This document shows positions 19,739 through 29,551 of a DNA stretch of 64,000 nt, piece after piece. A program made the position numbers and the translations under genes. The stretch comes from Huiozyma naganishii CBS 8797 (taxonomy: Eukaryota; Ascomycota; Saccharomycetes; Saccharomycetales; Saccharomycetaceae). The notes beneath the pieces are model-generated. The model ran no database searches. It saw nothing but the letters and a program-made list of their open reading frames with translations, and was not told the origin of the DNA. Where the stretch lies: positions 660,299-724,298 of the forward strand of contig NC_035929.1 of the NCBI RefSeq assembly GCF_000348985.1. Direction: 5' to 3'. How positions within the stretch are numbered: the first letter of the stretch is position 1; the number at the start of each line of letters is the position of its first letter.

Positions 19739-22036
19739 TCACTTCTTCCGCGAGCTTTTCGTAAATACCTTTGATTCTGCTTTTAAATATCCCACTGGTC
19801 CCACAATGTATGCCTTCAAGTAATGGTTCTTAACTTTGGAGTAATCGGTCCCGCTCAAATAATTGAGCCTTTTCTTGTGCGCGCCGTTATCAGAATCACC
19901 CAACCACATAGGTACATTATTAGTTTTGTAGGATGGCTCCTTAGTAGGTCTGAAAATAACAGCCCCAATCCATTCCTGATCCTCGATCAACGGCCTAATG
20001 CATCTCAGGGAATCACGGACATACTTTTTCCGAGTTGTGTTGAAAGGAATTGGATTCCACTTAACATCGTCATTTCCGGAGGATGTGAGCCATCTCAGAT
20101 CACTGTTTCCAGAAAAATTGCCTGATCTATATGCATCGTGGTAGTCATATTCATCATCATCATCGTCGTCATCATCAGCACCCTCCAAATCTTCCTCTTC
20201 ATCATCGTATGAATCGTAGAATAAACCCTCCTCTCTATAAATATCCGATGGATCTTCAATTTCTTCATCATCATCACAAGCAACATCTGCACTCTCCTCT
20301 GCAATATAGGTAGATATATTAGCATAGTCTGTGCGGTGCTCCGATATACCTTCGTCGATGGTTTCACTTTGCATTCCTACAGCATGACTGCGACCCGCAA
20401 CTGGCATATGCAACACATTGTTGGCTCTATCTCTATAATTTGGCGCAACTGAAGGCTGCATATTCTGGGCTGTGGGGCTCACATTCGTCATTGTCGAGAT
20501 GGACATCTTTCTTGTATTTTTGGGAGTTGACATGCACTGGCTATTTAAACTGAAAGGAACCGTTGGTGAAGAGGTAGACCTCGTTCTACCGCTACTACCC
20601 GTCTCGGCACCCGACACCTGGGTCAATGGCAATAAAAGTGATGTTCTTCTTATTGGTTCTGGAGAACTTATACCACTATTTGGTGGTGTATCAGGAAAAG
20701 ATTTGTTTGACTGGCTCTTAAATATGTTTCTTAATTTCCATTTAAACGAAGAATTCAATGTCTGTACGCTATCAGAACTATTTGCTGCGCTTTGGTGTGC
20801 GCTCAAACTGGCGCTGCTACCCCTTCTACTAGTGGTGGTACTGAATTTACCACTGGAGGTAGATGACGAGGACAAAATTCTGTTGAACTCGGCTAAATAG
20901 AGGTGGCTCCCGCTTGATGAATTTTGGAAAGATTTGGATCCCTTTGCCATGGTGGTTAACGATGAGGTTATACTCTGGGTTCTGCTTCTCACTCTGGAAT
21001 GTTTCCTTCTTTGGCTTCTCCTGCGTCTCCTCATACGTCTTCTGGGGACGACTCTGTAGTCCGGCAGATCTCTAAAATCGAGGTCTAATGATACAGAAAT
21101 ACCAACGGATAGGTACATGGACCACATGATGAGGTCGTCGACGTTGTTGAAACTGATTAAAAACTGTTCTGTTTCGCAACGTAGTCTCAGCACGAACGCT
21201 TTCTTGTCGTAGTCTATTGGTATCCCGTACGAGGCAAATTGCAAAGTGAATGATTTGAACATGTTTGAATCCGACAAATAGTGTTGTTTATTCTTTTCCA
21301 CCATTTGGCGCACAATTCGTTCACTTTCTGGTGTGAGTTCCTTCACGCCTTTCACGCGCTTCGATGACAGGGACAGAATGCTCGAGGTTTTGTATTCCCC
21401 AGTCACCGTTGAGATGGAGCTTGACAGTTCTTTGATTTTGTTTGTAATGGTGTCATCCAGGGCGTAAAAATTCAACTGCGTCGAGTTGATCTCCATTACA
21501 CAGTCCCTCCAAGACCTCGACGTCGATGGTTCATAAGGCGATACTCTTTCAAACTTCAACGATACGATGGCGTACTTGTTTACCGCAGGTGTGTATGCCG
21601 GCGGCTGGTCGTCCCTCGAACAAGTCGTTATATTTTCATAGATGGGGAATCGCACTGTTCTATTTGGGTTCGATGTTTTGTAACCTGGGACTCTGCTTGG
21701 GGCCCTGTCAATGTAGAGTAAGAAATCGTTGTTAAAAGTGTATTTCGACGTTGATAGTTGAGCGGGCCCAGCAGTATTAAAGTTTGCGTAGTTAGGCGAT
21801 ATAATCCGCTTGACAGCAAGCGGTGGTGCAGTGCCACTTCCCGGTGTTGCACTGTTTTCAACAGTGACCGATGTTTCACTTGTATTGCTTGATAGAGTCA
21901 AGAACTCGTTGTTGATCGACGTCGAGGCACTCGACACTGGAGACTTCAACGGATCTGTCCCGGTCTCCGCCGATTGCCCGTGGTTTATCAGAGTTTTATG
22001 CTCGAAGTCGTCTTGCTCCGTAAGTACTCTCAACAT
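19739..22036 (-). CDS. PH-domain protein of the YHR131C/YNL144C pair
   Basis: A protein of 765 aa (S. cerevisiae YHR131C is 840 aa). Function in yeast is poorly known; a membrane-lipid role is inferred from the domain. A PH domain spans about residues 155-320, from YAIVSLKFERV to LIMWSMYLSVGISVSLDLDF. A PPAY motif at 145-148 is a candidate ligand for the WW domains of the ubiquitin ligase Rsp5. Right after the PH domain comes a very basic run (RRRMRRRRRSQRRKHSRVR). The long Ser/Thr-rich middle looks disordered. An acidic tract with eight consecutive Asp is encoded by GAT/GAC repeats near 20155-20180. The ATG at 22036 is the first in frame. Confidence 0.85.
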   Translation of the reverse strand: MLRVLTEQDDFEHKTLINHGQSAETGTDPLKSPVSSASTSINNEFLTLSSNTSETSVTVENSATPGSGTAPPLAVKRIISPNYANFNTAGPAQLSTSKYTFNNDFLLYIDRAPSRVPGYKTSNPNRTVRFPIYENITTCSRDDQPPAYTPAVNKYAIVSLKFERVSPYEPSTSRSWRDCVMEINSTQLNFYALDDTITNKIKELSSSISTVTGEYKTSSILSLSSKRVKGVKELTPESERIVRQMVEKNKQHYLSDSNMFKSFTLQFASYGIPIDYDKKAFVLRLRCETEQFLISFNNVDDLIMWSMYLSVGISVSLDLDFRDLPDYRVVPRRRMRRRRRSQRRKHSRVRSRTQSITSSLTTMAKGSKSFQNSSSGSHLYLAEFNRILSSSSTSSGKFSTTTSRRGSSASLSAHQSAANSSDSVQTLNSSFKWKLRNIFKSQSNKSFPDTPPNSGISSPEPIRRTSLLLPLTQVSGAETGSSGRTRSTSSPTVPFSLNSQCMSTPKNTRKMSISTMTNVSPTAQNMQPSVAPNYRDRANNVLHMPVAGRSHAVGMQSETIDEGISEHRTDYANISTYIAEESADVACDDDEEIEDPSDIYREEGLFYDSYDDEEEDLEGADDDDDDDDEYDYHDAYRSGNFSGNSDLRWLTSSGNDDVKWNPIPFNTTRKKYVRDSLRCIRPLIEDQEWIGAVIFRPTKEPSYKTNNVPMWLGDSDNGAHKKRLNYLSGTDYSKVKNHYLKAYIVGPVGYLKAESKVFTKSSRKK

Positions 22037-23078
22037 CTTTCCTCACCAAGTTGTGCAGTTGTGAGCCTAAATGGACGCTGGAGAGTGATCTTGGTGACTT
22101 GTGGTCAGGCACAACACAAGGAAATATAATTGCACGTATAACGACGAAAGATGGGAAGTGATAGACGTACGGTTTCTTCGAGATTTCCTGAATTAGTAGA
22201 AAAATCGAAGAGGTAACAACGACCGGTCTCTCCGTTTGTACCAGAATTTCAGAACTTCTGTTTCAGAATGACGCTTGCCGTGGGAGCTAACTAGCTGGGG
22301 GTGAAACGCCAGTTGATCCTGGATCAATATTTGAGTGAATTCCTCGAGCCTGCTTGCTTGCAAGCTTTAAAGAAAATGTACAATAACCGAACGATACCTC
22401 CAGAGCAACGGTAGCAGCTGTCACTCCTGGCTCCGTGCCCCTCTTGCTCTTTTATGACTATCCCGCGGATCTCTGTAAGTTTCCGTCTCTCCTCGAGAAA
22501 ACCACGCGAGATTTGAAACAACAACAAAAATGACGTATTGCGAGCGCTGATGCCTGCCTGGGGTTGCTTTCCGTTAACAGGACCGGTTGCGTACTGACTC
22601 TACACTGATGTGTATGCAACTATTATCCCCGTCCCAACAAGAACAGACACACACACAAACATATATACACTTCTATTTAGTGCCCCGCAGGCCTCTCCTT
22701 AAGTAATCCCGTTTAGATAATCCGCTCTTCTCGAGCGATTTCTATTGTTCCGTGAGCTGATTATGTGATCGCTCGAGGCAGCCAGCAGTAAGAAAAGAAA
22801 GGTCGCGGCCGGGAACCCGCACTAGGGCCGCGCTGACCGGGATGCAGGTCTACCTACCCCACTATACTGCTGCTGCAGGGGAAACAAGCAAGTTTGGGTG
22901 CGCATCGATACGTCATGACAGATATCGTGAAGAATCTAGGCTTTTTGTAGTAGCGAAGAGGGCACTGGGACAAAACTGGTGCGTTTAGTCTTGGAATCAC
23001 ACCGGATTGCCTGTCCCCATGGTACGGCACGTACATACACACATATATATTGCTGACCAGTTCGTGCAACGCTTGGGC
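22037..23078. other. Long intergenic region with an inverted repeat
   Basis: A 1042-bp gap. The lower-coordinate part is the promoter of the PH-domain gene; the upper part is the ECM14 3' region. It contains an ACACACACA tract near 22647, a 15-nt palindrome-like TTGATCCTGGATCAA at 22314-22328, and a perfect 10-bp inverted repeat (22730-22739 with 22768-22777). I see no tRNA or snoRNA signature and no ORF I trust. Confidence 0.45.
22730..22777. repeat. Perfect 10-bp inverted repeat, 28-nt loop
   Basis: CTCGAGCGAT at 22730-22739 is the exact reverse complement of ATCGCTCGAG at 22768-22777. It may be a hairpin in a transcript or two sites for one factor in opposite orientation. Confidence 0.6.
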
Positions 23079-24452
23079 TCAGTTCTCCGGGTCTAGGATG
23101 AAATCACAGAAATACTTGAACGCTCCGTAGGCCTCCCTGCCGACAGGCTCGATGTACTTTGGTGGGAGCAGGAACCCGTGGTTCCCAGTGTCTCTCAGTT
23201 TGATCTGGAAGGCCCAGTGTGCACGGTTGTGGTACATGAAATCCAGGGCGGACCCAGAGCCAAGCCCAGGTGTCAAATCGGAACCCCTGTCTTTGCACGC
23301 GGGCAACACGTCGTAATGTTTCCCGGAAACGGCACGGATGGCCTTCGAAAGCCCGAATGACAGCTCCATCAGATTCTCCAGGTCGCGAGGGACAGATTCA
23401 CAGGAATACGCATATGGGTACAGGATCTCTTGGGAGTAAGAGTGCAGGTCTAAGAACCCGTATATCTTGTAGTCGCGCTTCACGTGGTACAGGTACTCCG
23501 ACCACAGCCGTGCTTCTACGGCTTCGAAGGGTACCTCGCCCGCGTAGTTCTCGTTGCAGGGGAAGTCATCGCTCGAGGACCACTCGTACCCGAAAGATCT
23601 GTCGATGTCGATACCGCGACACGAACTTAAATACGTCTCTTGCCGGTTCTTCCTCCACAACCGATCGGATGTCCACGTGTAATTGTACCCGTCTGGGTTG
23701 AACACTGGCACGAAGATGAAGTCCAAGGAATTCAAGTATTGTGTCTCTCTCTTGCCCGTGGGCGTGTCGTAGTTAGGCAAGCAACTGTGCCGTGATAAAG
23801 CAAGCTGTAGATACGCTGACCTACTCCCTTGCATGGATCCCTCCAGTGACATAACGGTTTTCCTCTCCGGGTTTAGTTCCTGGTTGTGCGCTGCCAGATG
23901 CAGTGCCTGAAGTTTATTCCCCTCTGGAGTTTCACCGTACTCTTCAATCTCCACCAGTTGCGGGAATGTCTCCTTCAACAGGGCAAACCATATATTGAGC
24001 GTCCTCAAGTCTCTGAACTCTTTGAAGAAGAAACCGGATAGCGCGTGAAACACTTGTAACTTCGAGTCTGGCCCGCCAACCTGGAAGTTCTGCTGACTGC
24101 CGCTAGCATGCACCGTTTCCCACAATTCCAGGTCGTCGTCTGCAACGGGGAAAGTACCCCGGATAGCAGAATCCAGATCTTCGACGATAACCTCGTGCAT
24201 GATAGACGTCAGCGAATCCATCGCTGTAAGATCCTCAGAATTCCCCACATGGACGTCCATAAACTTACTGTTCACAGTCCAAATACTGCACGAGGAACAG
24301 TTAAGCACACTGCTTAGCAACTCGCGCCTCTCAACCTCCAAGCCGTCAGCGTCGACCCAGAACCTCACTACTTTCTCACCACTGTAAGATACCATCCCAT
24401 GGCACAGCTGAACCGCGGCCACTAATGCAGCAGATATACGCTTCAGCAACAT
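23079..24452 (-). CDS. ECM14: Ecm14, secreted/vacuolar metallocarboxypeptidase-like pseudoenzyme
   Basis: A protein of 457 aa (S. cerevisiae Ecm14: 430 aa), M14 carboxypeptidase fold with propeptide. A signal peptide occupies about residues 1-19 (MLLKRISAALVAAVQLCHG). The fold is recognisable from NPDGYNYTWTSDRLWRKNR (252-270), the DLHSYSQEILYPYAYSC block (335-351) and LRDTGNHGFLLPP (419-431). The third zinc ligand is H337. The catalytic Glu of true carboxypeptidases is replaced by K418, as is known for the Ecm14 family. Unusually, the first zinc motif H-x-x-E is also gone: the aligned residues are M207-Q-G-S210. So it should neither cleave peptides nor bind zinc normally. In S. cerevisiae the gene affects the cell wall. 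Confidence 0.92.
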   Translation of the reverse strand: MLLKRISAALVAAVQLCHGMVSYSGEKVVRFWVDADGLEVERRELLSSVLNCSSCSIWTVNSKFMDVHVGNSEDLTAMDSLTSIMHEVIVEDLDSAIRGTFPVADDDLELWETVHASGSQQNFQVGGPDSKLQVFHALSGFFFKEFRDLRTLNIWFALLKETFPQLVEIEEYGETPEGNKLQALHLAAHNQELNPERKTVMSLEGSMQGSRSAYLQLALSRHSCLPNYDTPTGKRETQYLNSLDFIFVPVFNPDGYNYTWTSDRLWRKNRQETYLSSCRGIDIDRSFGYEWSSSDDFPCNENYAGEVPFEAVEARLWSEYLYHVKRDYKIYGFLDLHSYSQEILYPYAYSCESVPRDLENLMELSFGLSKAIRAVSGKHYDVLPACKDRGSDLTPGLGSGSALDFMYHNRAHWAFQIKLRDTGNHGFLLPPKYIEPVGREAYGAFKYFCDFILDPEN

Positions 24453-24665
24453 GTCTGTCGGTACACCCTGTACGTATCTTCACTGCAAAGTTGTGACTTC
24501 AATGCTCCGTTCTTGTCCTCTCCCCCCCTCTCCGTCGTGCGATTTGATATATTGCAATATAATTATAATAATATATTGAAGTGGTAAAGAGTCGCTTACT
24601 TGCAAAGGGCTCTCATCTGAAGTTGCAGAGGGGACACAGTAACAGCAGCAGAGTCACGCGCAGTC

Positions 24666-25085
24666 ATGTCTGAAGATCTTTCCCCCACTGGGAGTCGTAT
24701 TGACTTGACGAAGACGCACACGGTGAAGGACGACGAGGGCCAGAAGGTGGATGTTTCGCAGTTGTCTGCGCAGGAGTTGAAACTGTACAAGATGTACGGT
24801 AAGCTGCCCTCGAAGAAGGACTTGCTCAAGCATAAGATGCAGGAGCGGAAGTACTTTGACAGTGGTGACTACGCGCTGAACCAGGCCGGCGTGGTGAAGT
24901 CCAACGAGATGGTTATGAACTCGAGCAACAACCTGCCCCTGACGAACCCAAGCGGGCTGAGACGGTCGATAATAAAGCGCCGCATGAGTAATAGTGCTGG
25001 AAGCGTCGACGCATCCACGTCGAATAAGATCGAGAGGCAGGGCAGCATATCCAGCGGGCCTCCGCCAAGGTCACCACACAAGTAG
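24666..25085 (+). CDS. IGO2: Igo1/Igo2, endosulfine-family PP2A inhibitor
   Basis: A protein of 139 aa (S. cerevisiae Igo2: 131 aa). When phosphorylated by the Greatwall-type kinase Rim15 it inhibits PP2A-Cdc55 and promotes entry into quiescence. The signature KYFDSGDYAL is at residues 62-71, with the target serine S66. Flanking motifs ELKLYKMYGKLPSKKDLLKHKMQ and the C-terminal QGSISSGPPPRSPHK are conserved. IGO1 (XIV) and IGO2 (VIII) are WGD duplicates, and the choice of IGO2 is positional. Confidence 0.93.
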   Translation: MSEDLSPTGSRIDLTKTHTVKDDEGQKVDVSQLSAQELKLYKMYGKLPSKKDLLKHKMQERKYFDSGDYALNQAGVVKSNEMVMNSSNNLPLTNPSGLRRSIIKRRMSNSAGSVDASTSNKIERQGSISSGPPPRSPHK

Positions 25086-25255
25086 ATATTCTCAAATATA
25101 TGGTATACAAACCGTTCGTCATCAGATTCCCTCCTTCGTCTATCCAATTACGTATCATACACTCGCATATATATATCTCAACGTATGTATATTCAATGCT
25201 CATCTTCTGTTTTGCACGCAAGACGGTTCCACGCGCTACCTGCGATGCAGCTGTT

Positions 25256-25993
25256 CTAGTTGAACAGGTACCGTCCAAGCTTCCCAAAGATCATGAAGCT
25301 GAAGGAATAGAAGTCTACTATGTACAGCAAGTACGACAGCGAAGAGCTTGCACCGCGGCCCATGACAACACTGACTAAAACAACTGCCGTGCCCATTGTC
25401 AGTATGGACCAAGTGCCGTCGAAGAAAACCCACAGAAGCACGTTCAGAAGACACCAGGCACCGGCACCTTGCATTGAAGAGGACCATTGAATGGTCCTGA
25501 TACCAAAGCACACACCTAGTAGAGCATTCAGACACTTAAGCACGGACTTGAAGTCGACACCGTCGTCCAGACGGTGCTGGAACACGTATTCGTCCAATAG
25601 TGGGACGCTGACACCGCAAAGCACTCCAAGAACACCGTAGACGGCAAACGCGGGGACACTAACAACGTACGTGTTGACCCATTTCGATATGTGGTCCAAA
25701 GTGTACGAGAGCATCCATTTCTTCAAGGATCTGTTGTCGTACAACTCAGCGGAAAGTTTGGCAAAGAGAACACCCGTCCAGAACAGAAGCGTCACGGCAA
25801 TGACACCGTTCAGCAACACCTCGTGCATCTTCCGCTTGTGGCGCACTCTGCCGGACCCCAAGTGCACGGGACGCTCATGGAGCAGCCTGTAGTCCTGCTC
25901 GCTGCGTGTGACATCAGTGTCATAAATCGAGTACAGAGCAGGTTTCGTCAAGTTGAAGACGCTGTCCTCCTTCTTGATGATTCCCTTTGACAT
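25256..25993 (-). CDS. NSG1: Nsg1/Nsg2, INSIG-family ER membrane protein
   Basis: A protein of 245 aa (S. cerevisiae Nsg1: 291 aa). Nsg proteins bind and stabilise the HMG-CoA reductase Hmg2 in the ER. After a charged ~55-residue N-terminus there are five to six hydrophobic segments, for example VLLNGVIAVTLLFWTGVLF, VVSVPAFAVYGVLGVLCGV and LSYLLYIVDFYSFSFMIFG, as expected for INSIG. The conserved IQWSSSMQGAGAW and GTWSIL motifs lie between helices. The identity rests on fold, these motifs and the exact position (IGO-NSG-WSS1). NSG1 and NSG2 are duplicates, so the number is positional. Confidence 0.88.
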   Translation of the reverse strand: MSKGIIKKEDSVFNLTKPALYSIYDTDVTRSEQDYRLLHERPVHLGSGRVRHKRKMHEVLLNGVIAVTLLFWTGVLFAKLSAELYDNRSLKKWMLSYTLDHISKWVNTYVVSVPAFAVYGVLGVLCGVSVPLLDEYVFQHRLDDGVDFKSVLKCLNALLGVCFGIRTIQWSSSMQGAGAWCLLNVLLWVFFDGTWSILTMGTAVVLVSVVMGRGASSSLSYLLYIVDFYSFSFMIFGKLGRYLFN

Positions 25994-26219
25994 TTGGGAG
26001 TAGCGAACAATTGCAACGTAGCAGTAGCGGTAAGTATAGTGTCAGCAACAAGCAAAACGTGTCGCCGATGTGTCAAAGTGTTTGTACCGCTCTTGATCTA
26101 GTGCCAGCGCCCAAAATTTTCTGTTTACAGTCGTTTCTTGTCACAGGCGAACAGTTCTTGCAGGATGCGCTATAAGCGATCCACCCGAGGACTGCGCTGC
26201 GGACAGCCACCACTGAGAG

Positions 26220-27026
26220 ATGGCTGCTGGTGTTGCTGAGAACCCGCACATTGGGTCCATCACGTACCTGAAATCGTACCCTCGAACGGAGGTCGCACAT
26301 GGACTGCTTCACGATATATACAAGTCCATCTCGTATCTGATGCGGGAGAACCATCTCAAAGTGCAGACTCTTGCTGAATTCTACCCTAAGAACGGTAACC
26401 TACTTGGGTTGAACGTCAACGCGGGACAGAAGATCTTGTTGCGGCTGAGATGCCCTGGGGATCCGCAGAGTTTCCTACCTCGCGACCAGATCATGCAGGT
26501 GATGGTCCACGAGTTAACCCACAACAGGGTGGGCCCACACAACGCGGCGTTCAAGAAACAGATGGCAGAGTGGTGTGGAAGACAGTACGTGATAGAGACT
26601 TTGGGGCTTGTAGACTGTTTTCTCGGTCAGGGCAGGAAGCTTGGCGGGGTCCAGGGGAAAGCCAGAATACGGCATGATTCAGGTCGGATCAGAAAGCAAA
26701 GGTTAATGGCAATGGACACAAGAAAGCTGGGCAATGGCAGTGCAAGTTCCAAAGAATCTACACACTCTGCAAGAGAGATGGCTGCAAAGGCGGCTTTGTC
26801 TCGACTTGACAGGGGAACGGTAACAAAAATACCGAGATTCACAATGGTCGAGAAGATCGATGATACAGATGCACAAGTCGATGTAGAGGAGGTTCTGGAG
26901 TTGCACGGTCACATGGACACAGTCAACGAAGATATCATTGTCCTAGACGATGATGATGATGATGATGGCAACGAAAACGGGGGAACACAGAAAAGCACAC
27001 CACAAGAGATCATTGATTTGACTTGA
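26220..27026 (+). CDS. WSS1: Wss1, DNA-protein crosslink protease (SPRTN-like)
   Basis: A protein of 268 aa (S. cerevisiae Wss1: 269 aa). This nuclear metalloprotease removes proteins covalently trapped on DNA and acts with SUMO and Cdc48. The WLM protease domain fills about 20-150. Zinc motif HELTH is at 97-101 with the third histidine at H107 and catalytic E98. The C-terminus has two SUMO-interaction-type motifs, IIVLDDDDDDD and the terminal EIIDLT, as in S. cerevisiae. All key residues are present, so activity is expected. Divergent from NSG with 226 bp between starts. Confidence 0.96.
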   Translation: MAAGVAENPHIGSITYLKSYPRTEVAHGLLHDIYKSISYLMRENHLKVQTLAEFYPKNGNLLGLNVNAGQKILLRLRCPGDPQSFLPRDQIMQVMVHELTHNRVGPHNAAFKKQMAEWCGRQYVIETLGLVDCFLGQGRKLGGVQGKARIRHDSGRIRKQRLMAMDTRKLGNGSASSKESTHSAREMAAKAALSRLDRGTVTKIPRFTMVEKIDDTDAQVDVEEVLELHGHMDTVNEDIIVLDDDDDDDGNENGGTQKSTPQEIIDLT

Positions 27027-27251
27027 GCCTATATCGTTATGGTCTTTGATTATAGAAGATAAATAGTTTACATACTACCTCATAGTTCTGTGAAGTCCAA
27101 AATAAAAGATATTCATAATAAATTAGTGGGTGAGTGCCTTGAAAATGAGATAAGAAGATTGTACAGATGCAGATTTGTGAGTCGATGAGGGATGCAACGA
27201 TGCGAGAAAGAGAAGCTGACCTTTGGGTTTGGTACCGTGTCGCCCCTCTCC

Positions 27252-28886
27252 TCAGCAACAACCGAGTTTCGCGAAAAAGCCCTTATGCTCTTCCACTGAA
27301 CTTTCTGAAGCTTGGTTAGTGGCAATAGGTTGTTGCTGCTGCTGGTGAGCAGTGGACGAGGGGTTTGCATGGCCCGCAGATTGTAGTGGCTGTGCAGAAG
27401 ATTGCATCCCGCCTTGACCTTGAACCATAGGGTCTTGCTGTCTTTGATATCCGCCAGTGCCGTTGTTCACCGGTGAACCATTGGCTGCTGCCACCTGTGG
27501 CGAGTAGTTTTTCTGGCCCTGCATCATTATCTTTTGTTGGTACTGCTGTTGGTGCAATTGCTGCTGGGAAAATCTCTGCTGCGATTGCTGCTGGAAGGAC
27601 TCGTACGAGTTTGGGTCGAAGTTGTTGTAGTTACCGCCGTTGACCATGCCGGCCTTCTGCGGCATCTTTTGACCGAACTGCTGTTGAGCCCGCTGTTGAG
27701 CTTGTAAATTCTGCTGTTGCTGTTGAGACATGGGTTGTGGAACCTGCTGTGGTAGTTGCGGAAGCTGGTTGCCAATTTTACCGTGTTTGTGTCTTCTTGA
27801 TTTCTCGTTTGGTGGTGTTGGGTGACCGTAGCCGTGCAGGTTAGGTTTCTTGTTGATCGAGAGGTCATACCCATGCCCGCCATTCAGTTTCATCCAGTCA
27901 TATTTCCCGTCTGCAGTCTCATGAGAGTCGTCGAGGACCGAGAGCATCAACTGGCGGTACCCCTCGTAGTCCGGTGTCTCGTCAAACCCGAGGTTTCTTA
28001 CTATTTCCAAGTACCGCCCAAACTGGATCGGGTACCCCTGTGCCAAGTCGTACACGTTTGTAGTACGCTTCTTCTCACCAATCTTTTCGTATTTTTGCTT
28101 ATTGTTGGGCGCCTTCAACCCTTGCCATGGTAGCGACCCACGCAGGAAGTAAAAAAACACGTGGCCCATGGCCTCCATGTCGTCTCTTCTGGACTGTTCT
28201 CTCCCCAAGTGAGTGTTTATTGACATGTACCGGGCAGTCCCACTGAGCGACTTCTTCTCTCTGTATGGGATGTGCTGTTTCGTCTTTGGATCTCGGTACT
28301 GTTTGGCCATGCCGAAGTCGATCATATGAATATTATTTTCGTCAGGTTGGCCCGGTCTCCCGATGAGGAAGTTGTCCGGCTTGATATCTCTGTAGATGAG
28401 GTCATGGTTATGAAGTTCCTCCAAGAAGGTGATCATTTGGACTGCGATCTGCACGACGGTCTTCGGAGTGAATTTCCTCCCACACCAATCAAAGAGATCC
28501 TCGAGAGAGGGTCCCAGCAGGTCAATCACGAGGATGTTGTGCAACCCCTCTTGACCGAAATAGTACGCGAGCGGGATGCCCGGGGTGCCTGCCATGATCT
28601 TGTACGTCCTGTACTCGTCCTTCAACTGCGGGGCCTCCGTTTTCCTGGGCTCAAATTTAATCGCCACGGATACACCGTTGATCATGTTGACACCTTCGAA
28701 CAGAACACCAAAGGACCCCTCGCCTATCTTCTTCCCTATCTTGTAGTGTAACCCTACGACGTTGGCGTCGTTGTCCGCGCGCGACGACGTGGACGCCTGG
28801 CCCATCATGTTTGAGGCCGGTCTCGAGTTGTATTGAACGTTTGTCAATTGGCTGACTGCCAGCGCGGTGTTCCCGTTGGCCATCAT
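27252..28886 (-). CDS. YCK1: Yck1/Yck2, plasma-membrane casein kinase I
   Basis: A protein of 544 aa from the ATG at 28884-28886 (MMANGNTALAVSQ). The frame runs further upstream only through non-ATG codons, which I reject as the start. Yck kinases phosphorylate plasma-membrane transporters and the glucose sensor pathway. The kinase domain covers about 46-330: glycine loop IGEGSFG, ATP lysine K77, catalytic YRDIKPDNF with D167, DFG at 190-192, and the casein-kinase-I motif SLSGTARYMSIN. The C-terminal ~200 residues are Gln-rich with CAG/CAA runs and end in FFAKLGCC, the Akr1-palmitoylated anchor. YCK1 and YCK2 are WGD duplicates; position favours YCK1. Confidence 0.95.
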   Translation of the reverse strand: MMANGNTALAVSQLTNVQYNSRPASNMMGQASTSSRADNDANVVGLHYKIGKKIGEGSFGVLFEGVNMINGVSVAIKFEPRKTEAPQLKDEYRTYKIMAGTPGIPLAYYFGQEGLHNILVIDLLGPSLEDLFDWCGRKFTPKTVVQIAVQMITFLEELHNHDLIYRDIKPDNFLIGRPGQPDENNIHMIDFGMAKQYRDPKTKQHIPYREKKSLSGTARYMSINTHLGREQSRRDDMEAMGHVFFYFLRGSLPWQGLKAPNNKQKYEKIGEKKRTTNVYDLAQGYPIQFGRYLEIVRNLGFDETPDYEGYRQLMLSVLDDSHETADGKYDWMKLNGGHGYDLSINKKPNLHGYGHPTPPNEKSRRHKHGKIGNQLPQLPQQVPQPMSQQQQQNLQAQQRAQQQFGQKMPQKAGMVNGGNYNNFDPNSYESFQQQSQQRFSQQQLHQQQYQQKIMMQGQKNYSPQVAAANGSPVNNGTGGYQRQQDPMVQGQGGMQSSAQPLQSAGHANPSSTAHQQQQQPIATNQASESSVEEHKGFFAKLGCC

Positions 28887-29551
28887 CTGTTGCGTGACTC
28901 CTGCGAGCTTGCTACGCAGTCTGCTGATCTGCGAGTCTAACTCCTTGAATATGACTAAGACAACTGTAACTGCACTTATCAACGTCGGTGGCAGTTTCTC
29001 GCTATCTCTATTTCCTCTACGTTGCAAAGCTTAAAAGTGCTTACAAAACGTAATAATGATTCAGGAAGAAAGAAAATGATGACTCAGTCCGGAATAAACA
29101 ATTGAGCAAAGGCAAAAAGAACGGATTAACCTGTAATATCAGTAGCAGTAGCGATTGTGTTTCCCTTGTTCTTCAAGCCTTCAAGAACAGAAAAAAAAAC
29201 AATTTCAAAGCAACAACAAGCACAACAAAATAAATACAACCAACACGGAACGGTATGTGTGATTAACTTACCCACTTGTGAAACCCCCCGACCAACAAAT
29301 AACCGTAGCCTGCTTCCCGCAACACGTCTCTTCAGCGTCCTGCTTATGAAAGAAAATTTTTGTTTCAGTTTTCTGATTTTTCTCGAACGCCAAAAAAAAG
29401 AAACAAAATATTACTAGAAGCGGGGTAATAGCTTATTTTTCATTGTTGACGGTGTCCCAAAGAGGAAACAGCGAACTGGAGACAAAAGGCGCACGCGTCG
29501 CGTTCTTACATAAAGTGCTGTACGTACTGGACGGGTGGTTGGCAGTTGGGC
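28887..29551. other. YCK promoter / SPL2 3' region
   Basis: A 665-bp gap. The YCK-proximal part has A-rich tracts (29189-29200, 29393-29400) typical of yeast promoters. I see no added gene. Confidence 0.4.

Noticed and set aside
28887..29027. 47-codon N-terminal extension of the YCK kinase
   Set aside because: Opens from a TTG with no upstream ATG; Yck homologues start near MMANGN.
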